Below, one piece after another: positions 1 through 9,037 of a DNA stretch of 64,000 bases. This stretch comes from G038396625 sp038396625. GTDB taxonomy: Bacteria > Bacillota > Clostridia > Peptostreptococcales > Thermotaleaceae. How positions within the stretch are numbered: position 1 is the stretch's first letter; each line of letters opens with the position of its first letter. The stretch is taken from NCBI GenBank assembly GCA_038396625.1, contig CP121688.1, positions 3,472,001 through 3,536,000 on the forward strand, in the 5' to 3' direction. Under the pieces are notes generated by a model that had not been told where the DNA came from, did no database searches, and saw nothing but the letters and a program-made list of their open reading frames with translations. The position numbers were made by a program, and so were the translations under genes.

Positions 1-22
1 CTTTATCACCGATATTAAACAT
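1..22 (-). CDS. carD: CarD/CdnL-family RNA polymerase-binding regulator, N-terminal fragment
   Basis: Only the first seven codons lie in the window (MFNIGDK), reading off the left edge. A strong AGGAGG site sits 8 bases before the ATG. MFNIGDK is the usual opening of clostridial CarD-type proteins, whose N-terminal Tudor-like domain binds RNA polymerase beta and stabilises open complexes. The gene order carD next to disA-radA-clpC on the same strand is typical of Clostridia and supports the call. The rest of the protein cannot be seen, so the name rests on seven residues plus context. Confidence 0.6.
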
Positions 23-58
23 CAAGAAAACCTCCTAGAATATACATTGCCTATATTC

Positions 59-87
59 AGTATACAAGAGAACTACGCTTTTGTCAA
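59..87 (-). promoter_or_regulatory. Sigma-A promoter of carD
   Basis: On the minus strand TTGACA and TATACT are separated by exactly 17 bases, about 40 bases before the carD start codon. The -35 is perfect and the -10 has one mismatch to consensus. Confidence 0.75.
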
Positions 88-413
88 GAAAATCTATATT
101 TTATCATATGAAATTACCCTTGTCAACTAAGTTTTGTATTCGTTGAAAATTCTTTTAGCCAATTTTTCTCAAGAGGAGATTCTTCTCAAATTTCGTATAC
201 AGGCTTTTATTTTATCTCATGATATGCTAGAATAAACTTGGATTCTATCGTTAAGGACAATCCATCTAATCAATATTAATCTATAATATAAATATAAACC
301 TTTTATTGAAGTGCCTTTGCTATAGAGATAAAATATGCATCTTTTCAATAGCATTTTATGTATCTTTTTGTTTTCTATCTACAAAATTTATGATCTCGAG
401 GTGAATAAAGAAA
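88..413. other. Intergenic region without recognised gene
   Basis: About 325 bases of AT-rich sequence between the carD promoter and the start of the small plus-strand gene. It must hold the promoter of that gene; I see no convincing structured RNA or open frame. Confidence 0.5.
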
Positions 414-809
414 ATGGAAGATTTTACAATCGATAAATTTCAAAAAAGTGTATCTGAGGTACTAATCCGACATAAAAGCCTTCTTGATACTGTATCTAAG
501 TATCAAGAAAGCTGCGCTAGAGTAAATAGAGCCATTATAAAAGCGGCTACAAACTGTGGTTGTATTCGTATAGATGCAGGAAAACAAAATATTCCCGATA
601 ATATCTCTTATGAAGAATTGAATACATTTATGGATAACCATGTTACTGGAGAACTGTGCGACATCTGCAAGGATAAAATTGAAGAAGAAATAGGAAACCA
701 CTTGTTTTATTTATCTGCCATTTGCAATACCCTCCAATTAAACCTTGATTCTATTTTAGTCAAACAATATAAACATATTCAAACTCTTGGGAAATACAGT
801 TTATATTAA
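414..809 (+). CDS. Conserved clostridial protein of unknown function, MazG-like C-terminal helix pattern
   Basis: 131 residues, start ATG preceded by GAGGTG. No signal peptide or membrane segment. It contains a CGC pair near residue 45 and a C-x2-C (CDIC) near residue 82. The last third (EEEIGNHLFYLSAICNTL..., then LDSILVKQYKH) resembles the second half of all-alpha MazG-type pyrophosphohydrolases (ExxD-like helix, then LxLDLxxxLxxK), but the full metal-binding EExxE motif is not evident. I recall similar proteins in many clostridia beside disA/radA, without a known function. It is transcribed towards disA and shares a terminator with it. Function is not assigned. Confidence 0.7.
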   Translation: MEDFTIDKFQKSVSEVLIRHKSLLDTVSKYQESCARVNRAIIKAATNCGCIRIDAGKQNIPDNISYEELNTFMDNHVTGELCDICKDKIEEEIGNHLFYLSAICNTLQLNLDSILVKQYKHIQTLGKYSLY

Positions 810-890
810 TCGATCATAGCTTATCTATACCTTTTGAGACCCTGATAACATTTCCTGTGCGTTTTTACATTTATCAATCTTAGCAATAAA

Positions 891-925
891 AACACCAATT
901 TCTTTATTCATTGGTGTTTTGTCTT
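891..925. terminator. Bidirectional intrinsic terminator
   Basis: AACACCAAT (891-899) pairs with ATTGGTGTT (910-918). The plus side is followed by TTTGTCTTTTT and the minus side by TTTTTATT, so it can stop both the small plus-strand gene and the convergent disA. Confidence 0.8.
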
Positions 926-947
926 TTTAGAGGAAAATACATTCTTT

Positions 948-2036
948 TTATCTGATATGTCTATCTAAGAATACTTGTTCCTGAACCCTTCGCAATCCTT
1001 CTTTAATTGTTCTTGCTCTAATTTCTCCAATACCCTCTACATCGTCTAATTCTTCTATAGAAGCTTTTAGTATACTTTGAAAATCTTCAAAATGATTAAC
1101 TACGTTTTGTATCACCGTCATAGGTAATCTTGGTATTTTGCTGAGAATCCTATAACCTCTAGGCGAAACTGGTGTATCCAGTACGACATTTAATCCACCA
1201 CTATATCCTAAGATTTTTGCAATACTAGATAAATCCAGCAATTCTTCAGAAGACAAATTTTTAATTTGTCTTGTAATGGTATTATAATCAATCTCCTCAG
1301 AGTTAACCATATAATCTTTTATCACATATTCCCCATCTTCCTTCACATTTGCCACCAGCTCTTCTAGCTGCATATTAACGAGACGTCCTTCATTTCCTAA
1401 CTCGCTTATATATTTGTCTATTTCTGTGACAATTCGCATAACCATTTCCGTTCTTTGTAACACGGTAGCTACATCATGAATCGTAACCAAATCTTCGAAC
1501 TCTAAAGCACTCATATTGGTCATTGCCTGATCTAATACTTTTTTATATTTTTCTAAAGTTTGAATAGCTTGATTTGCCTTATTTAATACTTTGTTGGTAT
1601 CTTGAACAATATATTTTGAATACCCTTTATATAAGGTTATAATGTTACGTCTTTGAGAAATAGAGATCACTGCCAAGCCTGTCTCTCTAGCAACCCTCTC
1701 CGCTGTTCTATGCCTAATACCTGTTTCTGAGGAGGGTATAGAAGGATCTGGTATTAACTGAGTATTTGCATACAATATCTTTTTCCCATCAGAACTTAAT
1801 ATGATAGCACCATCCATTTTCGCTAATTCATATAGATAAGCTGTTGAAAAGTCAATATTTATATAAAATCCCCCATCAACCAATTTCATAACATCTTCAT
1901 TATCTCCTATCACAATCAATGCACCTGTTTTCGCACGCAATACATTTTCTAACCCATCACGCAAAGGGGTTCCAGGGGCTAATATTTTAATAGATTCCAT
2001 GATTCCTTCTTCTTTTTTTCTATCTTCTCGTACCAA
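948..2036 (-). CDS. disA: Diadenylate cyclase DisA, DNA integrity scanning protein
   Basis: 362 residues with a TTG start preceded by GGGAGGG; an internal ATG at residue 13 is a less likely alternative. DisA makes c-di-AMP from two ATP and reports on DNA recombination intermediates. The N-terminal DAC domain shows the DGA motif (KMDGAIIL, about residue 75) and the RHRTAER motif (about 108-114). A helical linker follows, then a C-terminal helix-hairpin-helix DNA-binding region (VEGIGEIRARTIKEGL, about residues 330-345). Length is normal for the family. It follows radA on the same strand, the usual partner in Firmicutes, separated by a 290-base leader. c-di-AMP controls potassium and osmolyte transport, cell-wall state and sporulation timing. 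Confidence 0.97.
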   Translation of the reverse strand: MVREDRKKEEGIMESIKILAPGTPLRDGLENVLRAKTGALIVIGDNEDVMKLVDGGFYINIDFSTAYLYELAKMDGAIILSSDGKKILYANTQLIPDPSIPSSETGIRHRTAERVARETGLAVISISQRRNIITLYKGYSKYIVQDTNKVLNKANQAIQTLEKYKKVLDQAMTNMSALEFEDLVTIHDVATVLQRTEMVMRIVTEIDKYISELGNEGRLVNMQLEELVANVKEDGEYVIKDYMVNSEEIDYNTITRQIKNLSSEELLDLSSIAKILGYSGGLNVVLDTPVSPRGYRILSKIPRLPMTVIQNVVNHFEDFQSILKASIEELDDVEGIGEIRARTIKEGLRRVQEQVFLDRHIR

Positions 2037-2327
2037 TGGTATTACCCTCCCAGTTTTTTTATAAGTATATGCCTATAAATCCAAAGATCCATCCCAGGCT
2101 ATCATGGTAGCTAGCCCTATGCATTATTGAATAAATGTGTATTAAAATTGACTGTAGAAACTGGCAATACGTCCATTCATCATCATTCCATATATCATGA
2201 TCAATCCTATATCCATACGATGCTACGCCTTCGTATGCAATCTAGACAACACACAAAGTCAATTTCTCAGTCATAAATTTATATAATATATACTTTGCAA
2301 ATCTGATTTTTATTAACCTTTTCATGT
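2037..2327 (-). other. radA-disA intergenic leader with nested inverted repeats
   Basis: Read on the minus strand, AAATTGACT (near 2257-2267) can pair with AGTCAATTT (near 2143-2152), closing a domain of about 125 bases. Inside it, CATACGA and TCGTATG form a hairpin with a 10-base loop near 2214-2239. It does not match any riboswitch I know. It could be a transcript leader, a terminator-free spacer, or a decayed repeat element. Confidence 0.35.
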
Positions 2328-3704
2328 TTACTTATTATCCAAAAACATCACATCAATGGCATCCTTTAAGGAATCCGCACCTAGTAGTTGAATTTTTTCA
2401 GAAATCTGTAATTTCTTTATACTTTTTTTTGGTAATATGCATCTAGAAAAGCCCATTTTTGCTGCTTCCTTGACCATTTTTTCTAAGTTTATAACAGGGC
2501 GCAATTCTCCCGTCAAGCTAATCTCTCCAATAGCAATGGTGGAGGTAGTAGGTATCGGTAAAGCTCTCATACTAGAATATATGGCCAATGCCACCCCTAA
2601 GTCTGAAGAGGTTCCTTCTGGTTTCACTCCTCCTACAACATTTACATAGACATCCTGATTGGTTAAAGGCAACCCTACCTTTTTTTCTAAAACAGCTAGA
2701 ATTAAATTTAATCTATTTAAATCTACACCTATGGATGCTCTTCTTGCAAATCCCAAGTTGGTTGGTGCTACTAAAGCTTGAATTTCCATGAGTAACGGTC
2801 TTGTTCCTTCCAAACTGCTAATTACAATAGCACCCTCCATATCTGGTGTTAATCCTTCTAAGAACATTTCTGATGGATTGCTCACTTCTACCAAGCCTTC
2901 TTCTCGCATTTCAAAAACCCCAATTTCACTGGTCGTTCCAAAGCGATTTTTTACCGCCCTAATAATTCTAAATTCCTGGGTTCTTTCTCCATGAAAGTGT
3001 AACACTGTATCTACAAGATGTTCTAAAATCCTTGGCCCCGCCAACTCCCCTGTTTTGGTTACATGAGCGACAATAAAAATAGGAATATTTTTTGTTTTTC
3101 CTATACGCATAATATTATTAGCACATTCTCTAACCTGTGAAACACTTCCAGGAGCCGAAGATAGGTCTGGTTTAAATAGCGTCTGAATTGAATCTATAAT
3201 AATAAATACTGGTTGAAATTCATTAATATACCTTTCTATGACATCTACATTGGTTTCTGATACAACCAACAGTTGATCTACCACCGCATTTAGTCGCTCC
3301 GCTCGCATTTTTATTTGTTCTTCAGATTCTTCTCCGGATACATAAAGAACCGTTCCATATTGTTGTGCAATTGTACTGCTAGCCTGTAATATAAGGGTAG
3401 ATTTCCCAATGCCTGGTTCTCCAGAAATCAAGGTCAAGGATCCTTTTACAAGACCTCCCCCCAAAACACGATTTAGCTCTACGATGTGGGTATCAAATCT
3501 TTCATAGGAGCTTGATTTTACCTGTTTTATGGGTTGAGGTTTCATGGAACTTGTGATAGTGGGTGATTTTTGATAATCTTTTACAGCTGGATTGTGCTCC
3601 TCTACCATTGTATTCCAACTACCACATACACATTGTCCCATCCATTTAGGACTTTCATATCCACAATTTTGACATACAAAAATTGTTTTCATCTTTTTCG
3701 CCAT
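2328..3704 (-). CDS. radA: DNA repair protein RadA (Sms), branch-migration ATPase
   Basis: 458 residues, ATG after AGGAGG. RadA is a DnaB-like helicase that helps RecA extend heteroduplex DNA. Seen: N-terminal zinc finger CxxC (residues 11-14) and CxC (26-28), Walker A GEPGIGKST near residue 95, Walker B with IIIDSIQT, the RadA-specific KNRFG motif near residue 250, and a C-terminal Lon-protease-like domain (VNVVGGVKPEGTSSDLGVA) lacking the catalytic Ser-Lys pair, as usual. Length is normal. Upstream of disA on the same strand, with its own sigma-A promoter and a heptamer repeat in the predicted 5' leader. Confidence 0.97.
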   Translation of the reverse strand: MAKKMKTIFVCQNCGYESPKWMGQCVCGSWNTMVEEHNPAVKDYQKSPTITSSMKPQPIKQVKSSSYERFDTHIVELNRVLGGGLVKGSLTLISGEPGIGKSTLILQASSTIAQQYGTVLYVSGEESEEQIKMRAERLNAVVDQLLVVSETNVDVIERYINEFQPVFIIIDSIQTLFKPDLSSAPGSVSQVRECANNIMRIGKTKNIPIFIVAHVTKTGELAGPRILEHLVDTVLHFHGERTQEFRIIRAVKNRFGTTSEIGVFEMREEGLVEVSNPSEMFLEGLTPDMEGAIVISSLEGTRPLLMEIQALVAPTNLGFARRASIGVDLNRLNLILAVLEKKVGLPLTNQDVYVNVVGGVKPEGTSSDLGVALAIYSSMRALPIPTTSTIAIGEISLTGELRPVINLEKMVKEAAKMGFSRCILPKKSIKKLQISEKIQLLGADSLKDAIDVMFLDNK

Positions 3705-3807
3705 TTTAGCCTCCTAAATGCTTCTCCACCTTCTTACTAAAAACTATAGCCCATCTATTCTGATTTTATACTTTGGACATTAGATCGTCAATGGTGTGAA
3801 CGATTGC

Positions 3808-3849
3808 TTAGTCGTTAGTCGTTAGTCGTTAGTCGTTAGTCGTTAGTCG
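3808..3849. repeat. Six perfect tandem copies of a 7-bp repeat in the radA leader
   Basis: The heptamer TTAGTCG (plus strand) is repeated six times without a mismatch. It begins 5-6 bases downstream of the radA -10 element, so on the minus strand the transcript would start with CGACTAA repeats. A perfect microsatellite of this kind can change length by slippage. Confidence 0.9.
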
Positions 3850-3854
3850 TTTAA

Positions 3855-3883
3855 AGTGTATTGGATGTACTTTAGGTTGTCAA
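3855..3883 (-). promoter_or_regulatory. Sigma-A promoter of radA
   Basis: Minus strand TTGACA, 17-base spacer, TACACT. It places the transcript start at the edge of the heptamer array and about 150 bases before the radA start codon. Confidence 0.7.
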
Positions 3884-3924
3884 GTGTTTTGTCCATTTTT
3901 TTCCTGTATTTTCTACAGAATAAT

Positions 3925-3960
3925 AAAAGGTTTTATGGATTATAATCCATAAAACCTTTT
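3925..3960 (-). terminator. Intrinsic terminator of the threonine operon
   Basis: Perfect 16-bp inverted repeat (3925-3940 with 3945-3960) around a TATA loop, just after the thrB stop codon. The stem ends in a T-run on the minus strand. Confidence 0.85.
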
Positions 3961-3963
3961 ATT

Positions 3964-4854
3964 TTATAATATTTGTGCACCCTTCGTATCTACTTCTAAC
4001 ACTTTAGCTTCCCATTTGTTTTCAAGTTTATTTAAAAATGCCTGCATCCTTTTATCAAAGTCTTTATTTTCCTTATCAATCATAGCCAGTAGTGTGGAAC
4101 CTGATCCACTAATTACTTCTGCCTTAGCCCCCAAACATCTAGCATGCCTAAATATTTTATCTGCATCTGTAATTAAAGGTACTCTATAGGGTTGATGTAT
4201 TTTATCTTCTGTAGCAGCCCTAAGTTTTTCAACTTCTCCATTATTCATGGCCGCAAGCAACATGGCTACTCTAGAAATATTATAAATACAATCTGCTTTT
4301 GTATAGTGATCAGGAACAACCTTCCTTGCTTCATGGGTAGATATTGTAAAGTCAGGTATCATGACTACAAATCGTAAAGCGTCTGGTACCTGCACCTTGG
4401 TATAAAAGACTTGCTCGTTTTCAAAAATCGATACAGTCATACCGCCTATAACCGCTGGAACAATATTATCTGGATGTCCTTCTATTTCTGTACCAATTCG
4501 AATGATATCATCTACACTCAATCTATCATCCATTAAGCTGTTAGCAATTATAATTCCACCAGCAATACACGCAGCACTGCTTCCTAACCCTCTACTCATC
4601 GGAATATCATTTTGTTTTGCTACAACCCTTAAACCATCCGCTTTATATCCATATCTCTCTAGTACTTTATTCATGGTTGTATATACTAAATTCTCTTCTA
4701 GGGCGATATGATCACACCCTAGAAATTCTACCCCCTTAGGGATCCTTTCTATCTCATATTCATTATACAATTGTAGTGCCATACCCAACACATCATATCC
4801 TGGACCCATATTTGCAGTCGTTGCTGGTACTTTTATTGTAAACATATTTTTCAT
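3964..4854 (-). CDS. thrB: Homoserine kinase
   Basis: 296 residues. Phosphorylates L-homoserine with ATP to O-phospho-L-homoserine, the substrate of the threonine synthase encoded just upstream. GHMP-kinase family: N-terminal VPATTANMGPGYDVLG (about residues 8-23), ATP-binding loop PMSRGLGSSAACIAGG (about 86-101), and a C-terminal glycine-rich SGSGSTLLAMI. Length is normal. The start overlaps the ribosome site after the thrC stop (6-base gap), so it is the last gene of an ACT regulator-thrC-thrB operon closed by a strong terminator. Confidence 0.97.
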   Translation of the reverse strand: MKNMFTIKVPATTANMGPGYDVLGMALQLYNEYEIERIPKGVEFLGCDHIALEENLVYTTMNKVLERYGYKADGLRVVAKQNDIPMSRGLGSSAACIAGGIIIANSLMDDRLSVDDIIRIGTEIEGHPDNIVPAVIGGMTVSIFENEQVFYTKVQVPDALRFVVMIPDFTISTHEARKVVPDHYTKADCIYNISRVAMLLAAMNNGEVEKLRAATEDKIHQPYRVPLITDADKIFRHARCLGAKAEVISGSGSTLLAMIDKENKDFDKRMQAFLNKLENKWEAKVLEVDTKGAQIL

Positions 4855-4860
4855 CCATCC

Positions 4861-5913
4861 CTATCCAATAATTTCTTTTTCGATCAATGCAAAATCTGAC
4901 TTAAGTTCTTTTATCTTTCCACCCATACTTACTGCAACATCAGGATCTTTTAATCCATTTCCTGTTAAAATACATACCACTTTTTTACCTTTTTCTAATT
5001 TACCTTGTTTATATAGCTTGTAGATTCCTGCTACAGATATACAAGAAGCTGGCTCAGCAAATATCCCTTCTTTACTAGCAATCATTCTATAAGCTTCTAA
5101 AATTTCTTCATCACTGATTTTGTTAATTTGTCCCTTTGATGCTTCTAATGCAGCAACAGCCTTATCCCAGCTTGCTGGATTTCCAATCCTAATAGCCGTT
5201 GCAATCGTTTCAGGATTATCAAAAACACGGTTTTCTACAATTGGTGCAGCGCCTTCTGCTTGGAATCCAAGGAGCTTTGGCAATTGACGACTCTCTCCAT
5301 AGGCTTTATATTCTTGAAATCCCTTCCAATATGCAGTAATATTCCCAGCATTTCCTACAGGTATAGATAAATAATCTGGTGCATCTCCTAATTGTTCACA
5401 AATTTCAAATGCCCCTGTTTTTTGACCTTCTATTCGATAGGGATTAATAGAGTTTACCAAAGTAATCGGATGTTTTTCAGAAATTTCTTTTACCATATTT
5501 AACGCATCATCAAAATTACCATCAATGGCAATAATTTCAGCACCATAGGCAATCGCCTGGGCTAGCTTACCCATTGCTATTTTTTTATTTGGTATAATCA
5601 CAATACATCGAATTCCTGCCTTGGCTGCATAGGCTGCCGCTGCTGCAGAAGTGTTTCCTGTAGATGCACAAATAATCGCTTTTGCTCCTTCTTCCACAGC
5701 TTTTGTAACTGCCATGGTCATCCCTCTATCTTTGAAAGATCCTGTAGGATTCAACCCATCATATTTAAGATAAATCTCTAGACCTGCCATTTCTTTCTCA
5801 AGATTTTCTGCACGAATCAAAGGTGTATTTCCTTCACACAAACTAATGATCTTCGTATTTTCTGTCACCGGTAAAAAATCTTTATATTTATGTATAAGTC
5901 CTTGCCATCTCAT
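4861..5913 (-). CDS. thrC: Threonine synthase
   Basis: 350 residues, ATG after GAGGGGG. PLP-dependent beta-family lyase converting O-phosphohomoserine to L-threonine and phosphate. The PLP lysine is in the motif NPTGSFKDRGM (about residues 56-66); the phosphate-binding glycine loop is in VGNAGNITAYWKGF, and TGNGLKD lies near the C-terminus. This is the short, compact type found in Firmicutes. It lies between an ACT-domain regulator and thrB on the same strand. Confidence 0.97.
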   Translation of the reverse strand: MRWQGLIHKYKDFLPVTENTKIISLCEGNTPLIRAENLEKEMAGLEIYLKYDGLNPTGSFKDRGMTMAVTKAVEEGAKAIICASTGNTSAAAAAYAAKAGIRCIVIIPNKKIAMGKLAQAIAYGAEIIAIDGNFDDALNMVKEISEKHPITLVNSINPYRIEGQKTGAFEICEQLGDAPDYLSIPVGNAGNITAYWKGFQEYKAYGESRQLPKLLGFQAEGAAPIVENRVFDNPETIATAIRIGNPASWDKAVAALEASKGQINKISDEEILEAYRMIASKEGIFAEPASCISVAGIYKLYKQGKLEKGKKVVCILTGNGLKDPDVAVSMGGKIKELKSDFALIEKEIIG

Positions 5914-5946
5914 TGTTAAATTTCCCCCTCGTCTGTTATGTTTTTA

Positions 5947-6387
5947 TTATTCCATGCCAACCAATTCTACCCTAGACACACCTTTTAAGCTTTTAATGTC
6001 CTCTAACAAAGCATCTATGCCCACATTCGCCTGTGATATATCAAAGGTCATGCTTACATTAGCGATGTTATGAATGGGTATATCTTGATTAATGGTTAAT
6101 ATATTCAAATTATTACTTGCCAGTTTATTTAATAGATTAGACAAAATTCCCGGAGCATGGTCTAGTAGCAAAGTAATGGTTACTTTTTGTCCTCTCATGC
6201 CTTCAGATGGTGCAGCAATATAATCTTTATACTTGTAAAAAGTACTTCTGCTAATGCCAGTCATTTGTGTCGCCTCCGTTATGCCTTTTGCTTTCCCTTT
6301 TTTCAACAACTCCTTAGTTTGTAAGACCTTTTCATAGATTTCTGGAAGAATGGTGGTATCAATGATGAGATATTTCCTATCCGTCAC
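5947..6387 (-). CDS. ACT domain-containing regulator (UPF0735/PheB type)
   Basis: 146 residues from a GTG start preceded by AGAGGTG; a longer reading to 6441 adds 18 unlikely residues. The N-terminal half (residues about 1-60) carries a helix-turn-helix-like segment (ITEATQMTGISRSTFYKYKD). The C-terminal half is an ACT domain (VTITLLLDHAPGILSNLLNKLASNNLNILTINQDIPI) of the kind that binds small amino acids. The position at the head of a thrC-thrB operon suggests it senses threonine or a related amino acid and controls the operon. That role is inferred from context and is unproven here. Confidence 0.85.
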   Translation of the reverse strand: MTDRKYLIIDTTILPEIYEKVLQTKELLKKGKAKGITEATQMTGISRSTFYKYKDYIAAPSEGMRGQKVTITLLLDHAPGILSNLLNKLASNNLNILTINQDIPIHNIANVSMTFDISQANVGIDALLEDIKSLKGVSRVELVGME

Positions 6388-6451
6388 CCATTTCACCTCT
6401 TTTGTATTCAATTTATAAACAACTGTTTTTACTTGGTGCACTTTAGCTATA

Positions 6452-6480
6452 ATACTACCACATATCTATGATGTATACAA
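6452..6480 (-). promoter_or_regulatory. Possible sigma-A promoter of the threonine operon
   Basis: Minus strand TTGTAT, 17 bases, TAGTAT, ending about 65 bases before the GTG start of the ACT regulator. Both hexamers are imperfect. No T-box or other leader is present. Confidence 0.45.
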
Positions 6481-6511
6481 TATTTTTTCGAAAATTCTCT
6501 ATACATCATTC

Positions 6512-6540
6512 AAAGCTGCCCTATTTTTTAGAGCAGCTTT
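6512..6540 (-). terminator. Hairpin after clpC
   Basis: AAAGCTGC (6512-6519) pairs with GCAGCTTT (6533-6540), 20 bases beyond the clpC stop. There is no good T-run on the minus strand, so termination efficiency is uncertain. Confidence 0.5.
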
Positions 6541-6559
6541 ACATGACATCTTCATTAAA

Positions 6560-9016
6560 TTATTTGGCTAATAAATCTTCCTTCTTTTTAAATATAATCT
6601 TTTCATTCTGTGCATCTACTAAAATATCATCATTTTTGTTGATTTCTCCTCTTAAAATGGCTTCTGATAATTCATCCTCCACCATTCTAGTAATAGCTCG
6701 TTTCAAAGGTCGTGCCCCATATTCAGGATCAAATCCTTTTTCTCCTAAAAGTCTTTTTGCGCCTTCAGATATTTCTAATTTCATATCCAAAGCTTTCATT
6801 CTTTGCTCTAAATCTTTGATCATTAGTTCCACAATCTCATTGATATGTTCTTGTTCTAAAGCATGGAAGACAATGACCTCATCAATTCTATTTAAAAATT
6901 CAGGTCTGAAGGTTCTTCTCAATTCATTTATTACATTCTCTTTCATTTTTTCGTAGGCATTCTTCTTTTCATCTTCTACTGCTCCAGCAAACCCTAGTGT
7001 TTTTTGTTTCTTAATGGTGTGCGCACCCACATTGGAGGTCATAATGATTACCGTATTTTTAAAGTCAACAATTTTTCCTTTTCCATCCGTTAATCTTCCG
7101 TCATCTAATATTTGTAGCAATATATTAAAGACGTCAGGATGTGCCTTTTCGATTTCATCAAACAAAACAACAGAGTAAGGTTTTCTTCTTACTTTTTCTG
7201 TCAGCTGTCCTCCTTCATCATATCCTACATACCCTGGAGGTGCACCTACTAAGCGAGATACTGCGTGTTTTTCCATGTATTCAGACATATCTATACGGAT
7301 CATGGCATCTTCATCGCCAAACATTGCTTCTGCCAAAGCCTTAGATAATTCTGTCTTTCCTACTCCTGTTGGTCCAAGGAATATAAAAGAGCCAATAGGT
7401 CTTTTGGGGTCCTTTAATCCTACGCGCGCTCTTCTGATGGCTCTCGCCACTGCCTTGACAGATTCATTTTGACCGATCACGCGCTCATGTAATATGGATT
7501 CAATATTTAACAATCTTTCTGATTCTTCTTGTGCCAGCTTACTTACAGGTATTCCTGTCCAATTTGACACCGTTTGGGCAACTTCCTCTTCTCCTACAGT
7601 AGCTTGGTCCGTTTGATTCACCTGCCAGTTATTTTTTCGATTGTGCAACTCTTCTTTTATATGTTTTTCTTTATCTCGTACTTTAGCTGCTCTTTCAAAG
7701 TCCTGCGCACGAATGGCTTCTTCTTTTTCTTTGGCAAGTTCTTGTAATTGTTCCTCTAAATCTTTTAAATCCGGAGGTTGCGTCACGATTTGTAATCTCA
7801 CCTTTGATGCAGCTTCATCAATTAAGTCCACTGCCTTATCTGGTAAAAATCGATCTGTAATATATCGATGAGACAATTCAGCGGCTGCTTTTAGTGCTGC
7901 ATCTGTGATTTTTACTCTGTGATGGGCTTCATAGCGATCTCTTAGTCCCATAAGAATTTGCACCGTCTCCTCTACGGAAGGTTCTTGTACATGAATGGGT
8001 TGAAATCTTCTCTCTAATGCAGCATCTTTTTCAATATGTTTTCTATATTCATCTAAAGTCGTTGCACCAATAGCTTGTAGCTCGCCTCTAGCCAATGCAG
8101 GCTTTAATATATTTGATGCATCAATTGCTCCTTCTGCACCTCCGGCACCAATGATGGTATGCATTTCATCAATAAACAATATGACATTTCCCGCTTTTCG
8201 AAGTTCTTCCATAACCTTTTTCAGCCGATCTTCAAATTCTCCTCTATACTTTGCACCTGCAACCATGGAAGCTAAATCCAAAGTAACAACTCTTTTATTT
8301 TTAAGAATTTCTGGAATATTTCCTGCAACAATTCTTTGGGCTAATCCTTCTGCAATAGCTGTTTTCCCTACACCAGGTTCTCCGATCAAACAAGGGTTAT
8401 TTTTCGTCCTTCTACTAAGAATTTGAATCACACGTTCAATTTCTTTTTCCCTGCCAATAACAGGATCGATTTTTTCTTCTTTTGCCATTTCTGTTAAATC
8501 TCTTCCATACTCATTTAATGTAGGTGTATTTGCATCGGCAGCGGTATAGCCTTGATTCTCTCCTCCATTCCCTGTTGAATTTCCTAGTAGCTTGATCACT
8601 TCATCCCTTGCTTTGGCAAGATGAATACCACTATCTATTAAAATTTTTGCTGCAATTCCTTCTCCTTCCCGAATGAGTCCTAGCAACAAATGTTCTGTTC
8701 CTATATAATTGTGACCTAATCTTCTTGCCTCAGCAAAGCTAAGTTCAAATATTCGTTTGGTTCTAGGAGTAAAGCCTAAAAGTTGCACAGGCATTTCACT
8801 GCCTACCCCCACCATTTTTCTAACACTTTTCCTAATTTGATCTAGGTTCATCCCCATATTTATTAATACCTTTGCGGCGATTCCTTGCCCTTCTTTTACG
8901 AGACCTAACAGCAAATGTTCTGTCCCCACATAATTGTGATTTAACGCTTGTGCCTCTTCTTGAGCAAGTAAAATTGATTTTTGTGCTCGTTCTGTAAATT
9001 TTGCAAACATATCCAT
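6560..9016 (-). CDS. clpC: ATP-dependent Clp protease ATP-binding subunit ClpC
   Basis: 818 residues, ATG with GGAGGTG 9 bases upstream. Hsp100 unfoldase that feeds ClpP; with McsA/McsB it degrades arginine-phosphorylated proteins. Two Clp_N repeats fill residues 1-140. The first AAA module has Walker A GEPGVGKT (about 210) and Walker B ILFIDEMHT. A UVR-like coiled middle region (EEAIRAQDFERAAKVRDKEK, about 425-445) is followed by the second AAA module with GPTGVGKT (about 550) and VVLFDEIEKAHPDVFN. Length is normal. It is the last gene of ctsR-mcsA-mcsB-clpC, so it is predicted to be under CtsR repression. Confidence 0.98.
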   Translation of the reverse strand: MDMFAKFTERAQKSILLAQEEAQALNHNYVGTEHLLLGLVKEGQGIAAKVLINMGMNLDQIRKSVRKMVGVGSEMPVQLLGFTPRTKRIFELSFAEARRLGHNYIGTEHLLLGLIREGEGIAAKILIDSGIHLAKARDEVIKLLGNSTGNGGENQGYTAADANTPTLNEYGRDLTEMAKEEKIDPVIGREKEIERVIQILSRRTKNNPCLIGEPGVGKTAIAEGLAQRIVAGNIPEILKNKRVVTLDLASMVAGAKYRGEFEDRLKKVMEELRKAGNVILFIDEMHTIIGAGGAEGAIDASNILKPALARGELQAIGATTLDEYRKHIEKDAALERRFQPIHVQEPSVEETVQILMGLRDRYEAHHRVKITDAALKAAAELSHRYITDRFLPDKAVDLIDEAASKVRLQIVTQPPDLKDLEEQLQELAKEKEEAIRAQDFERAAKVRDKEKHIKEELHNRKNNWQVNQTDQATVGEEEVAQTVSNWTGIPVSKLAQEESERLLNIESILHERVIGQNESVKAVARAIRRARVGLKDPKRPIGSFIFLGPTGVGKTELSKALAEAMFGDEDAMIRIDMSEYMEKHAVSRLVGAPPGYVGYDEGGQLTEKVRRKPYSVVLFDEIEKAHPDVFNILLQILDDGRLTDGKGKIVDFKNTVIIMTSNVGAHTIKKQKTLGFAGAVEDEKKNAYEKMKENVINELRRTFRPEFLNRIDEVIVFHALEQEHINEIVELMIKDLEQRMKALDMKLEISEGAKRLLGEKGFDPEYGARPLKRAITRMVEDELSEAILRGEINKNDDILVDAQNEKIIFKKKEDLLAK

Positions 9017-9037
9017 CCTATAACACCTCCATTGGAT

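Noticed and set aside
3808..3849. Heptamer array considered as CRISPR-like
   Set aside because: Units are 7 bases with no spacers, and no cas genes are near; it is a simple tandem repeat.
6388..6559. Looked for a threonine T-box before the thr operon
   Set aside because: No GGGTGGTACCGCG-type core and no specifier stem; leader too short.
6468..6956. 162-codon open frame on the plus strand opposite clpC
   Set aside because: Lies inside a clear clpC coding region; Ser/Phe-rich shadow translation with no family resemblance.
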